Positions 35,970 through 43,757 are shown, counted from the stretch's first letter. The stretch: 64,000 nucleotides of DNA from RCIO01 sp040880025 (GCA_040880025.1 JBBDJD010000010.1:62001-126000), one strand, 5' to 3'. Numbers and translations are program-made. Notes: generated by a model from the letters alone, not told the origin.

Positions 35970-36188
35970 ATGGCCGGAAAAGATGCCGATACGCCCCCGC
36001 TGCCTGAGGGCGCCGCCCGCAAGCGCGACCTGCCGCCAGCGGCAATGCGCGCATTGGCCGAGGCGCAAGCGCGCCGCGCGGCCGCAAAGGAAGCGGCAAC
36101 GGGCGAGAAGGAAATCGGCGGACCGAAAGGCCCGGAACCGGTCCGCTACGGCGACTGGGAGATCAAGGGCCGGGCAATCGACTTTTGA
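35970..36188 (+). CDS. DUF1674 / SdhAF4-like succinate dehydrogenase assembly factor
   Basis: 72 residues from the ATG at 35970 (GGGA 8 nt upstream; an in-frame ATG at 35925 is an alternative). The Ala/Lys-rich N-terminus leads to the invariant C-terminal box GPEPVRYGDWEIKGRAIDF, the mark of DUF1674, whose mitochondrial homologue SdhAF4 helps flavinylated SdhA mature. The substrate SdhA is encoded at 13-15 kb, unlinked. Divergent from htpX. Confidence 0.88.
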   Translation: MAGKDADTPPLPEGAARKRDLPPAAMRALAEAQARRAAAKEAATGEKEIGGPKGPEPVRYGDWEIKGRAIDF

Positions 36189-36213
36189 TGCGACCCGACC
36201 GGCTCGAAATGCG

Positions 36214-36825
36214 CTAAGGCCGGGCGCGCCCTTCATACATGAAGGCGACGGGCCTCGGGCCCTTCGCATAGCCCGTTTCGATGTCCGTGATTCTGAAGCC
36301 GGATTGATCAATCAGAGAGCGGATCGGCCGGTTGAGGTGGCAGCCGCCGCCGATCACCTTCCAGGCCGGGGTCAGGCGGTCCTGCCACTTGCGCACCGCC
36401 CTATCCGGCGACAGGCCGTGCTCGACGAAGAGCATCTGACCGCCGGGTCTGAGCACGCGCCGCATCTCCCGCAGCGCCTGATCGGCCCCTGCAATGGTGC
36501 ACAGCGTCCAGGTGGTCACCACCGTATCGATGCTGGCGCTGTCGAGCGGGATGGCCTCCGCCGAACCTTCAACGAAACTGACATGCAAGGACGTATCACG
36601 AGCCGCGCGCCGGGCCATCGCGGCGAGCTGCGGCGATGGCTCCAGCCCGACGATCTCGCTCACCGCCCCCGGGTAGAAGGGCAGGTTGAGGCCGGAGCCT
36701 ATGCCGATCTCCAGCACCCGGCCTTCCGCCGCCGCGGTGACGCGTCGCCGATAGGGCAGGTTCTCGCTGTTGCGCATCGACAGGTTGGTGAGGTGCGGCA
36801 GCACATAATCGCGATACAGGCCCAT
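36214..36825 (-). CDS. Class I SAM-dependent methyltransferase
   Basis: 203 residues. SAM motif VLEIGIGSGLNLPFY, acidic VGLEPSPQLAAMARR, and DTVVTTWTLCTIAGADQALREMRRVLRPGG, of the UbiE/phospholipid-methyltransferase-like type; C-terminal GGCHLNRPIRSLIDQSGF. GGGAGA precedes the start at 36825. It follows the sterol-desaturase-family gene by 11 bp, so they share a transcript and may act on the same lipid. Substrate not known. Confidence 0.88.
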   Translation of the reverse strand: MGLYRDYVLPHLTNLSMRNSENLPYRRRVTAAAEGRVLEIGIGSGLNLPFYPGAVSEIVGLEPSPQLAAMARRAARDTSLHVSFVEGSAEAIPLDSASIDTVVTTWTLCTIAGADQALREMRRVLRPGGQMLFVEHGLSPDRAVRKWQDRLTPAWKVIGGGCHLNRPIRSLIDQSGFRITDIETGYAKGPRPVAFMYEGRARP

Positions 36826-36836
36826 GCGGTTCTCCC

Positions 36837-37676
36837 TCAGCCGGCGTTCTGGATCTGGCGCGACGCACTGGCGGTTTGCTCCCGTGGCGGCGGCTTTCCC
36901 GCCGCCCGCGCGAAACGCTTGTAGTAAAGTGGGTCTTCGGTGCCCATGATGCGATCCCACCACGTGAAATAGAGGCCGAAATTCGTTCGTGCGCGCGCAT
37001 GATGGAGATCGTGATGCGTAACGGTCGTCAGCCAGCCAATCAGCGGACGCCCGTCGGCGCGCGCCGGAAACACCTCATAGCCGCAATGGCCGACGGCGTT
37101 GCGCAGCATCATGTGGCCGGTGAACACGAAGGCAGCCAGGATGCTGGTCGGCATGATCAACAGCACCAGAGGAAGGTAGATCGCGTTGACCAGCGCCTCG
37201 CTGGCGTCGAAGGCGTAGGCCGTCCACGGCGACGGGTTGTAGGAGCGATGATGCAGCCGGTGAAACCACCGGAACAGCCGGGGCCGGTGCATGATCCTGT
37301 GCGTCCAGTAGAACCATGCGTCGTGGGCGACGATGAGCACGCTCACATTGAACACGAAATAGGCCCATCCACGCTCCGCCGGGTCGTCGTAGAGCTCTAC
37401 GATGCCGAGCCGCCCCGCGACCGCGATCGAAAGCCCAATCAGCGAGAAGATCAGCACGGTCCTGAGCGAGGCGAGGAATTCGCGGCCTATCTGCCTCCAG
37501 TCCGGTTTCTCCACGCGGATCTTGCGCCGCGCCAGCCAGCCGGCCAGCAGGGTGTTGACGACGAGGAACGTCCCCCCGGCGCCGATCAGATAGCGGTAGA
37601 GATCGAACTGCAGGATGGTCGGGTAAACGCTGGCCGCGAAACGCGTCAGCGATATGAATATGCAGTCGTCGGGCAT
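36837..37676 (-). CDS. Sterol desaturase / fatty acid hydroxylase family protein
   Basis: 279 residues with about five membrane helices and three histidine boxes for a di-iron site: WTHRIMHRP, FHRLHHRSYN and THHDLHHAR. This family hydroxylates or desaturates lipids such as sterols, carotenoids or ornithine lipids. The start at 37676 follows a GGAAGGAA site. It lies between an AraC-type regulator and a methyltransferase, all in one orientation; the lipid target is unknown. Confidence 0.9.
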   Translation of the reverse strand: MPDDCIFISLTRFAASVYPTILQFDLYRYLIGAGGTFLVVNTLLAGWLARRKIRVEKPDWRQIGREFLASLRTVLIFSLIGLSIAVAGRLGIVELYDDPAERGWAYFVFNVSVLIVAHDAWFYWTHRIMHRPRLFRWFHRLHHRSYNPSPWTAYAFDASEALVNAIYLPLVLLIMPTSILAAFVFTGHMMLRNAVGHCGYEVFPARADGRPLIGWLTTVTHHDLHHARARTNFGLYFTWWDRIMGTEDPLYYKRFARAAGKPPPREQTASASRQIQNAG

Positions 37677-37770
37677 GGCGGGTTCCTTCCGTTGAACGGG
37701 AAGGAAGCTGCCGAAACGCCGGCGCGGCGTCTCGTCATTTGCCAAAACGCGCGGCAATTTCCGATTGCGA

Positions 37771-38838
37771 TCAGACTTTTGCGGAATCGACCAGCATGAA
37801 CAGCGCCTTGGCCCGGTATTCGGATGGCGTTGTCCCGGCGATCTGACGGAACGCGCGATTGAAAGGCGCGAGCGAGGCATAGCCGAGGTCGAAGGCGATC
37901 GTCGCGATCTGCTCGCGCGCCCTTGCCGGGTCGGCGAGCCGCCGCTTGGCTTCCTCGACGCGGTGCTCGTTCAGGAAGGTCGCGAAGTTCCTGTAGCCGA
38001 GCCCCTTTCCGATCAATCGCCTCAGCCGGTGCTCGGGAACGGCGATCCTGGCGCCAAGCGCCGCGAGCGACAGCTCCGGCTCCATGCAGACACCCTCCGA
38101 CACGGCCGTCCGCAGCCGATCGAGCTCGATCAGTTCGGCTGGCGTCAGGAGGTCCGTCCTGGGCAGGGGCGCGGCGGCGGGCGGCGCGAACAGTTCGGGC
38201 TTCGGCATGGTCAGCCACAGCGCGAATGGAAACGAAAGCGAAGCCAGCAGGAGCGCATGAAGCGGGCTCAGCCAGAAAGGAAGCGGGCCGGACAGCACCT
38301 CCCACGTCTCGGCCGCCACGATAACGATGCCCGCCAGCGGGATCAGCAGCGCGACCGCAATCCGGAACCGCCTGCGCACGTCGACAAGATCGTTGCGGAA
38401 GTCGCGCACTGCCAGCGAAACGACGTGCGCCAGCAGCAGCGCGACGGTCGCCTGATGCAGCAGAGTGCCGGCCGCCTCATAGCCGCCGCCCCATTCCCGC
38501 CGCAGGACATAGAACGCCAACAGCAGGACCGCCGGGAGAGTATGAACCGGCCGAATTGCGAATCGGTCCCGAAACAGGGCGAGAGCGAACCACCAGAAGA
38601 ACACCGGCAGGAGAACGGCAGGCACCACGAGGGCCTCCCGCCAAACCTCCGCCAGCATGGAAAACAGCGGGCCCGAAACAAGCGCATAGGCCGCGGCCGC
38701 GGCGCCGAAGGTGGCTCCGGCAATCGTCAGAAACCCGACCGGCCGCATCCGTGCGAACTGGACCCCGGCAAACAGGCTGAGCGCGGCGGCCGCGGCCCGC
38801 AGCATGAGATCGATCGTATCGGGCGGCGCTGACATCAT
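37771..38838 (-). CDS. Membrane-embedded AraC-family transcriptional regulator
   Basis: 355 residues if started at 38838 (in-frame ATGs at 38868 and 38883 are alternatives; none has a convincing ribosome site). Six to seven hydrophobic helices fill residues 1-215. The last 110 residues form an AraC HTH pair: LSLAALGARIAVPEHRLRRLI, then IATIAFDLGYASLAPFNRAF and GTTPSEYR. The layout implies sensing of a membrane or lipid signal. It is upstream of the hydroxylase and methyltransferase genes, the likely targets. Confidence 0.88.
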   Translation of the reverse strand: MMSAPPDTIDLMLRAAAAALSLFAGVQFARMRPVGFLTIAGATFGAAAAAYALVSGPLFSMLAEVWREALVVPAVLLPVFFWWFALALFRDRFAIRPVHTLPAVLLLAFYVLRREWGGGYEAAGTLLHQATVALLLAHVVSLAVRDFRNDLVDVRRRFRIAVALLIPLAGIVIVAAETWEVLSGPLPFWLSPLHALLLASLSFPFALWLTMPKPELFAPPAAAPLPRTDLLTPAELIELDRLRTAVSEGVCMEPELSLAALGARIAVPEHRLRRLIGKGLGYRNFATFLNEHRVEEAKRRLADPARAREQIATIAFDLGYASLAPFNRAFRQIAGTTPSEYRAKALFMLVDSAKV

Positions 38839-39039
38839 GACCCGAGGTAAGGACAGATAGCCGCGCATGACAATGCCTGCCATGTGGTTTCATGCCTGCG
38901 ATCGGACGGGCGGTCGCGGCCACATTCCCCACCGTCGTCGGAATCCCCGCATTCCTCTCCCGGTGGATTGGAACCACCGTGCCCGTCCGGCGTTGTTGGT
39001 TTCATCAAAAATAGCCAAGTGCCGGGAGGACTGACTTCG

Positions 39040-39909
39040 ATGCTTATTCGCCTGGGATATGAAATCGACATCGAATGCGCGCAGCCGACACCCGTCTTCT
39101 CGCTTCTGGATATCTGCAGGGGCCGCAAGCGCGACATCCAGCGCGAGGCCGGTGTGCTTGTCGCGCCACAGGTGCCGCATCACGTCTATGTCGACCGCCA
39201 CGGCAATTATTGCCGCCGCCTTCTCGCACCCGCAGGTGGCGTGCGCCTGCTCTACGACGCGCTGGTTGCCGACAGCGGGCTGCCCGACGAGCCTGCTCCA
39301 GACGGCCCGCAGACGCGCGTGGAATGTCTTCCGAGCTCCGCGATCACCTACCTGCTCGGTAGCCGCTACTGCGAGACCGACCATCTCAGCAGCCTGGCTT
39401 GGAAGCTGTTCGGCGGCATTGAAAGTGGGCGCGACCGGGTCGAAGCAATTGTCGACTATGTGCACGAACGCATGGTTTTCGGCTACGGTTATGCGCGCTC
39501 CACGCGCACCGCAGCGCAGGCCCATGAAGAGCGCGTCGGCGTCTGCCGCGACTTCGCCCACCTGGCGATCACGCTGTGCCGCTGCATGAACATTCCCGCG
39601 CGCTACGTGAACGGCTATCTGGGCGATATCGGCGTTCCCGAAGATCCGGCGGCAATGGACTTTTCTGCCTGGTTCGAGGTCTTCATCCAGGGCAAATGGT
39701 ACACCTACGACGCGCGTCACAACGAGCCGCGCATCGGCCGCGTGGTGATCGCGCGCGGCCGCGACGCGACCGACGTGCCGCTGCTCCACACATTCGGCGA
39801 TCACAGCCTGCGCACCTTCAAGGTGTGGACCTATGAACAGGAACGCTACCCGTCCAATCCGCCTCCGCGTGGCATAAACCGAACGATTCCGGCGGAAGTC
39901 CTGGCCTGA
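39040..39909 (+). CDS. Transglutaminase-like family protein
   Basis: 289 residues from the ATG at 39040 (GGGAGGA 9 nt upstream). An N-terminal beta domain (LIRLGYEIDIECAQPTPV) precedes the papain-like core with Cys169 in EERVGVCRDFAHL. The second motif reads MDFSAWFEVFIQGKWYTYDARHN: Ser209 stands where classical transglutaminases have the catalytic His, and Asp follows in YDARHN. Possibly a peptidase or a non-catalytic fold. Last chromosomal gene before the IS island; the insertion is 52 bp after its stop. Confidence 0.88.
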   Translation: MLIRLGYEIDIECAQPTPVFSLLDICRGRKRDIQREAGVLVAPQVPHHVYVDRHGNYCRRLLAPAGGVRLLYDALVADSGLPDEPAPDGPQTRVECLPSSAITYLLGSRYCETDHLSSLAWKLFGGIESGRDRVEAIVDYVHERMVFGYGYARSTRTAAQAHEERVGVCRDFAHLAITLCRCMNIPARYVNGYLGDIGVPEDPAAMDFSAWFEVFIQGKWYTYDARHNEPRIGRVVIARGRDATDVPLLHTFGDHSLRTFKVWTYEQERYPSNPPPRGINRTIPAEVLA

Positions 39910-39961
39910 GCACGAACGTCGGGCCGCCTCGGTGCAGTGCTTGTCATCTCCACGTAGCAGG

Positions 39962-39969
39962 AATATTAT
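39962..39969. repeat. Target-site duplication, left junction of IS-A
   Basis: AATATTAT, the first of three perfect 8-bp direct repeats (also at 42885-42892 and 45333-45340). It sits immediately outside the left inverted end of IS-A. Eight bp is the duplication length typical of IS1595-family insertion. Confidence 0.88.
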
Positions 39970-40056
39970 CCCAATTATATACTTGACATAGCGATTCGCG
40001 GGCAGCTACGAAATCGGCCGACAGGCCGGCGCTATGTCAGGGGATAGGAATATTCC

Positions 40057-40257
40057 TTGGCAGAGACGAAATTCGATCATGGTGTTGAGGCGGCATCGCC
40101 TAAATTGGAGGCGTTAGCCAAAGCGATCTTCGTAGAGGAAGAGCGCCTTTTGCCAGAAGGTGAGAGTTGGGAGTCTCTTAAAGAGACCGGGCGCTCGCAT
40201 TATATAAATCTCGCGATTGCCGTACTCCGGGAGATGAGGCGTCTGCGCGCGAAATAG
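40057..40257 (+). CDS. Small acidic/helical passenger protein of IS-A
   Basis: 66 codons beginning with TTG at 40057, with AGGAA 6 nt upstream; no ATG exists in the first 55 codons. Sequence AETKFDHGVEAASPKLEALAK... ends in a basic helix (AIAVLREMRRLRAK). It is the first gene read from the IS-A left end and holds the position occupied by a 74-codon ORF in IS-B. Function unknown. Confidence 0.55.
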   Translation: MAETKFDHGVEAASPKLEALAKAIFVEEERLLPEGESWESLKETGRSHYINLAIAVLREMRRLRAK

Positions 40258-40271
40258 TTCACTATGGATCG

Positions 40272-41162
40272 ATGATTCGGTCTCTGTTGATGGCGGAACG
40301 AGGCGTGTACTCGACCGAAAGGCGCTGTCTCTACTGCGGTGGGGACTTTAGCGATCAGGAACTCACCAGAGAGCACATAATACCGGAGGCCCTATCGGGG
40401 ACCTGGGTAATCAAGGGAGCGTGTGAGATTTGCGCACGGTTATCCAATGCCGAATATGAGTCGGCGGTACTTAGGAGTGACGCAATTCGAACGGTGCGAG
40501 CTTTTCTTGCTCTTAAGCGAAAAAGGCGGAAAGGCCGAACCCCTATAGAAATGCCTCCGATGTTCCGCTTTGGAACGGCTGGAAAAGCGAAAATCACTCA
40601 AGAAGATTTTCTGAAGGCACCGAACGAAATCGAATACCCAAGGTTGATTGTCCTGCCATCCTTCGAACCAGCGATGACATTATCCGCCCGTCAGAACGAC
40701 GTAACGGAGCAACCAATAAGATTATGGATAAGTGATCTTGAAAATGGGCGTATCGACCAGTCAGTCCTTACTGATCCGGTTGTTATTGAGAACGCCTATA
40801 CATCCACGAATGACATTCTTTGGTCGATAGACATTACGATGGGTGACGGTAGATCGGTAGGCCTAAGGCATCGCCTTCCTTTGCGGAAGTTTATGCGGAT
40901 GTTGGCGAAGATCGCTTACAGCTACGCGGTTGCCGAGCACGGCTTTGAAGAACTTGAAAAATCGGAAATCAGGCAAGTGGTTAGAGGAGAGCGCGATGAT
41001 CTCCACAACTTCGTCGGAGGCGCACTGCATGGCGAGCGATTGACCAATAGGTATTTGCATCATCTGGCATTTCGCGAGCGGGGTAACTATCGAACCGTGA
41101 TAGTACACCTGCTCGCGTCATTTGGCGCGCCTGCATATGAGGTATCGGTAGGAAGAAAATGA
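40272..41162 (+). CDS. HNH-type nuclease-like passenger protein of IS-A
   Basis: 296 residues (an in-frame ATG at 40290 is an alternative start). The N-terminus has a zinc/HNH arrangement: CLYCGGDF, then LTREHIIPEAL (the H-x-I-P core) and CEICARLSN. The remaining 240 residues have no recognised motif. It could be a DNA nuclease, but only the HNH core supports this. Its stop overlaps the next ORF (ATGA). AT-rich codon use differs sharply from the chromosome. Confidence 0.75.
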   Translation: MIRSLLMAERGVYSTERRCLYCGGDFSDQELTREHIIPEALSGTWVIKGACEICARLSNAEYESAVLRSDAIRTVRAFLALKRKRRKGRTPIEMPPMFRFGTAGKAKITQEDFLKAPNEIEYPRLIVLPSFEPAMTLSARQNDVTEQPIRLWISDLENGRIDQSVLTDPVVIENAYTSTNDILWSIDITMGDGRSVGLRHRLPLRKFMRMLAKIAYSYAVAEHGFEELEKSEIRQVVRGERDDLHNFVGGALHGERLTNRYLHHLAFRERGNYRTVIVHLLASFGAPAYEVSVGRK

Positions 41163-41311
41163 AAACGAACCATACGAAAGAAGAAGAGATCGAGAAGCGC
41201 CGTGACGAAGCATTACGCCGCGCGCTTCAAACCCCTCCGAAGCCTAAACAGGATTCGGGGAAGCGGAAAGACAACCGAAAAAGGAGAAGCCCGCCAAGTG
41301 AGGCGGACTAG
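41159..41311 (+). CDS. Tiny basic protein with TPPKPK motif, coupled to the HNH gene
   Basis: 50 codons, MKTNHTKEEEIEKRRDEALR..., followed by TPPKPKQDSGKRKDNRKRR. The ATG overlaps the HNH stop by 4 bp, so translation is coupled. IS-B has a matching 49-codon ORF at 43608 with MVKTPPDPKKPKP. Short Lys/Arg/Pro proteins with a TPP-x-P motif recur in rhizobial mobile DNA; the role is unknown. A decayed stem (CCGCC/GGCGG) at its 3' end matches the IS-B terminator. Confidence 0.6.
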   Translation: MKTNHTKEEEIEKRRDEALRRALQTPPKPKQDSGKRKDNRKRRSPPSEAD

Positions 41312-41595
41312 GAAAGGGAGACTGCAATGGAAATGATTGCGCAGATCGCCGCGATTGTCGCTGCGATTACGGCTGCCCATGCGGCATTCTTTGCACTGCG
41401 GGCGATGCGTATTTGTTCCGAGTTGGAAGCATCCATGCGGGATCGGTCACGCTCTTGAAGCCACGCTTGCGCCAGTGCCATTTTCTGCTGGGCTTGACCA
41501 AACCTTTTAGTGACGACGCGCGTACGCACCTCATCTTCGCCAAGCTTGTCTAGCTCTGCCCAGAAGCTTTCTTTCGTGAACGTCTCTTGCGCCAT
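41308..41595 (-). CDS. Passenger protein of IS-A with C-terminal membrane helix
   Basis: 95 residues: a polar N-terminus MAQETFTKESFWAELDKLG, a helix EDEVRTRVVTKRFGQAQQKM, and a C-terminal hydrophobic segment (about 70-93). It begins 24 bp after the transposase stop on the same strand, so it is probably cotranscribed. It ends head-on against the tiny plus-strand ORF with a 4-bp overlap. Family not recognised beyond this context. Confidence 0.65.
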   Translation of the reverse strand: MAQETFTKESFWAELDKLGEDEVRTRVVTKRFGQAQQKMALAQAWLQERDRSRMDASNSEQIRIARSAKNAAWAAVIAATIAAICAIISIAVSLS

Positions 41596-41619
41596 CGCAC
41601 GAACCTTAGCGCCTTCTGC

Positions 41620-42603
41620 TTAGGCGTAATAGGGCGCGTCAGTTTGAACGTAGGTCAGGCGCTTGCCGGACACGCCACGAATGAGAGCGTCGGCCCGCTC
41701 ACGGTCGGATACGCCTAGCGCCGAACGGCGGTTGTAGCGGAAATCGAACTCGGCAAGGTAGCGGTGCAGGTGCGCCTCGCCGCAATGCTGATAGACACCG
41801 ACCATGCCGCGCTTGAACACGGAAAACACACCTTCAATCGTATTGGAGTGAACCACCACGTCGCCTTCGCGGCGGGCATATTCGCCGATGGAATGATTGG
41901 TCGTCTTGTGACCGGCGTATTCCTCGCCAGTGCGGGTGTAGAGGCGCGACTGGTCGGTGTAGAGCGTCGAGGAACGGTCAACGTTGCGAACCAGCACGTC
42001 GCGGACGGTTTCCGCCGTGGCGTCGTTCAAGTGGAACATGCGGGCTTTGCCGCCGCGCTCGACCAGACCAACCACGATGCGCTTCTGTGCGCCGCCGCCC
42101 TTGCCCTTCTTGGTGAAGGGCGTTGTGCGGGGACGCTTTGGCTTGCGAGGCGTCTCACGCTTTCCGATGTAGGTTTCATCGGCTTCGACGGTCTTGCCTT
42201 CGCCACCGATAGGACCAGACGACGCGACGGTCTCTTTCATGGCCTCACGGATACGGTGAGACATGAACCACGCCGTTTTGTAGGTCAGGCCCAGCATCCG
42301 GCCCAACTGGTTAGCGGACATGCCTTTCTTGCTGGCGGCATACAGATGGAAACCCAGAACCCATTTCGTGAGCGGGATTTTAGAGCGTTCCATGACGGTG
42401 CCGACCGTGACGGTGAAATGCTGGCGGCAGGCGTTGCACTGGAACAGGCCCGGACGGTGAGACTTGCCTTTGAGGCGATGGATCGTCTCGGCATCCGTGT
42501 TGCCGCAATGCGGGCAATAGACGCCATCGGCCCAGCGGATCGCCTCTAGGTGTTCGCGGGCCTTGTCCACATCGTTGAAAATCGGGTCGGTGAGATTTGT
42601 CAT
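41620..42603 (-). CDS. IS1595-family (ISXO2-like DDE) transposase of IS-A
   Basis: 327 residues. An N-terminal zinc ribbon (CPHCGNTDAETIH...CNACRQHF) is followed by an HTH-like region (MSANQLGRMLGLTYKTAWFM) and the DDE core: EADETYIG, LYTDQSRLY and NTIEGVFSVFKRG, ending FDFRYNRR. Residues about 129-293 are identical to those of the IS-B transposase although the N- and C-terminal parts differ. Full length and apparently intact. Downstream of a zinc-ribbon ORF by 17 bp. Confidence 0.95.
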   Translation of the reverse strand: MTNLTDPIFNDVDKAREHLEAIRWADGVYCPHCGNTDAETIHRLKGKSHRPGLFQCNACRQHFTVTVGTVMERSKIPLTKWVLGFHLYAASKKGMSANQLGRMLGLTYKTAWFMSHRIREAMKETVASSGPIGGEGKTVEADETYIGKRETPRKPKRPRTTPFTKKGKGGGAQKRIVVGLVERGGKARMFHLNDATAETVRDVLVRNVDRSSTLYTDQSRLYTRTGEEYAGHKTTNHSIGEYARREGDVVVHSNTIEGVFSVFKRGMVGVYQHCGEAHLHRYLAEFDFRYNRRSALGVSDRERADALIRGVSGKRLTYVQTDAPYYA

Positions 42604-42620
42604 GTCGGATTGTCCAAAAA

Positions 42621-42821
42621 TTACTGTTTGCGATGTGCCACGGCAGATTGAATTTCGGTTGCTTGGTAGCGGTCAACATGACCGCATCGAGGACATACCA
42701 TCGTATATTCGCCGAACGGTTTTCCGTCCTCGCCAACATCAAGCGACACAATTGGAAACGCCACTTTGCACTCGTGGCAAACCAGAACCTTAACTTTATC
42801 GCCCGGCTTGAACGTCGCCAT
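42621..42821 (-). CDS. Zinc-ribbon small protein upstream of the IS-A transposase
   Basis: 66 residues with two Cys pairs (VCHECK and VCPRCGH) that would bind one zinc. AAGGAG lies 8 nt before its ATG, within a leader shared with the IS-B transposase (CAAGGAGTTAGACC then ATG). In IS-B the leader feeds the transposase directly; in IS-A this ORF sits in between. It may modulate transposition; that is inference. Confidence 0.7.
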   Translation of the reverse strand: MATFKPGDKVKVLVCHECKVAFPIVSLDVGEDGKPFGEYTMVCPRCGHVDRYQATEIQSAVAHRKQ

Positions 42822-42842
42822 TGGTCTAACTCCTTGATTTCC

Positions 42843-42871
42843 AATATGGGGAATCAGGCCAGCTATGTCAA
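42843..42871 (-). promoter_or_regulatory. Promoter built into the right inverted end of IS-A
   Basis: Minus strand TTGACA (plus 42866-42871) lies inside the terminal repeat, followed after 17 bp by CATATT (plus 42843-42848), then the leader of the zinc-ribbon and transposase genes. A perfect -35 with a fair -10. The IS-B right end has the same TTGACA at 45314-45319 with TACATA 17 bp on. Confidence 0.6.
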
Positions 42872-42884
42872 GTATATAATTAGG

Positions 42885-42892
42885 AATATTAT
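42885..42892. repeat. Target-site duplication shared by IS-A and IS-B
   Basis: The middle AATATTAT copy. The IS-A right end abuts it on one side and the IS-B left end on the other, so the two elements share a single duplication. Confidence 0.88.
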
Positions 42893-42903
42893 CCTATATA
42901 TAC

Positions 42904-43128
42904 ATGACAACGGAACCCAGATCAGCTAAACCGCTAGGCGACAGGCCGGCAGAGATTGAGATCACGCCTCAGATGATTGAGGCGGGGTTTGCGGTGCTTC
43001 GTTCGTCGGGGATAGCGGATGATTATTCGGAGGCGGATAAACACACGGTCGCTGATATATATCGCGCCATGCATCGGTTAGCGGTACGGGGTTCTCGAAG
43101 CTCCCATGGTGCGCGCAAAACATCATAA
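42904..43128 (+). CDS. Small IS-B passenger protein (mobile-DNA type sORF)
   Basis: 74 codons; the ATG lies inside the left inverted end of IS-B. The central part EIEITPQMIEAGFAVLRSSG and VADIYRAMHRLAV resembles short proteins frequent in rhizobial prophage and island DNA. Its last 55 codons overlap, on the opposite strand, the end of the 215-codon ORF. Function unknown. Confidence 0.5.
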   Translation: MTTEPRSAKPLGDRPAEIEITPQMIEAGFAVLRSSGIADDYSEADKHTVADIYRAMHRLAVRGSRSSHGARKTS

Positions 43129-43609
43129 TCGACTGACTGACGAAACTGGCTTTACCGAGAAATGCGGCCAAATGCTCTATTGTCTTCGCCTTGCCTCTGC
43201 CATCTGCCCAGAAGTTGGGAGGTGTGAGCGTGGTGGTGCGCGCATCTGTGTCCGTGTTGATGGTTGTCATAACGTGCCAGTGCACGATTTCGTTTCGTTG
43301 GGCGTCCAGATCGTTGATAAGGGTCATCAGCCCTCGTTTGTTCGGCGTGCTGGGAATGCCAAACCAATAGTGGGAGAACCTGTCTCTAAATCGCTTTTTG
43401 AGTAACTCTTCGGCGATCCGGTTTCGTGCTCTAGTGTTAGCAATGCGAAAGAATACGATGGCGGCAGTGTCCATGTCGGTCTTCAAGAGCACCGAATAGA
43501 GTATCGATAGCGAGCTTTCCATCTGCGCGTATTGATCGATGGCTTTCGCGCGCAGGATCAGGAACGGACCGGAATCATCGGCGGGCTTGCCGAGATCGAG
43601 AGTAACCAT
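42962..43609 (-). CDS. Hypothetical IS-B passenger protein
   Basis: 215 residues starting MVTLDLGKPADDSGPF; mostly helical with QYAQMESSLSILYSVLLKTD and LDAQRNEIVHWHVMTT, reminiscent of HEPN-like helical proteins with an R-x4-H-type motif (RNEIVH), though that is only a resemblance. The C-terminal 35 residues are Pro-rich. Its ATG overlaps head-to-head the ATG of the plus-strand 49-codon ORF (43607-43610). Function unknown. Confidence 0.6.
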   Translation of the reverse strand: MVTLDLGKPADDSGPFLILRAKAIDQYAQMESSLSILYSVLLKTDMDTAAIVFFRIANTRARNRIAEELLKKRFRDRFSHYWFGIPSTPNKRGLMTLINDLDAQRNEIVHWHVMTTINTDTDARTTTLTPPNFWADGRGKAKTIEHLAAFLGKASFVSQSIMMFCAHHGSFENPVPLTDAWRDIYQRPCVYPPPNNHPLSPTNEAPQTPPQSSEA

Positions 43610-43757
43610 GTCAGAAGACCCCAATGAAAAGCGCCAGGAACGGCAGAAGCCGGACCTTCCCGAAGAGACCCTACGGATCATGGAGCGGATGGTGAAGACG
43701 CCACCCGATCCGAAGAAGCCGAAACCCAATCCCAAAAGGGAGAAGCCCGCCAAATAG
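43608..43757 (+). CDS. Tiny Pro/Lys-rich protein of IS-B (TPPDPK motif)
   Basis: 49 codons, MSEDPNEKRQERQKPDLPEE... then MVKTPPDPKKPKPNPKREK. Counterpart of the 50-codon ORF in IS-A by position, composition and motif. Its stop codon falls in the loop of the terminator that follows. Function unknown. Confidence 0.55.
   Translation: MSEDPNEKRQERQKPDLPEETLRIMERMVKTPPDPKKPKPNPKREKPAK

Larger units (their letters stand above)
39970..42884. mobile_element. IS-A: complete IS1595-family element with passenger genes
   Basis: 2915 bp bounded by inverted ends: left CCCAATTATATACTTGACA and right (reverse complement) CCTAATTATATACTTGACA, with TAGC following in both. AATATTAT flanks each end. Contents: a TTG-start small ORF, an HNH-type gene and a tiny basic ORF on plus; on minus, a zinc-ribbon ORF, the transposase and a 95-codon membrane ORF. 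The right junction is shared with IS-B. The passenger genes are AT-richer than the chromosome. Boundaries are read directly; family assignment rests on the ISXO2-type transposase and 8-bp duplication. Confidence 0.88.

Noticed and set aside
40046..40057. Palindrome AGGAATATTCCT just before the first IS-A ORF, considered as a fourth junction.
   Set aside because: It does not contain AATATTAT and no inverted IS end adjoins it; it simply overlaps the ribosome site and TTG start.
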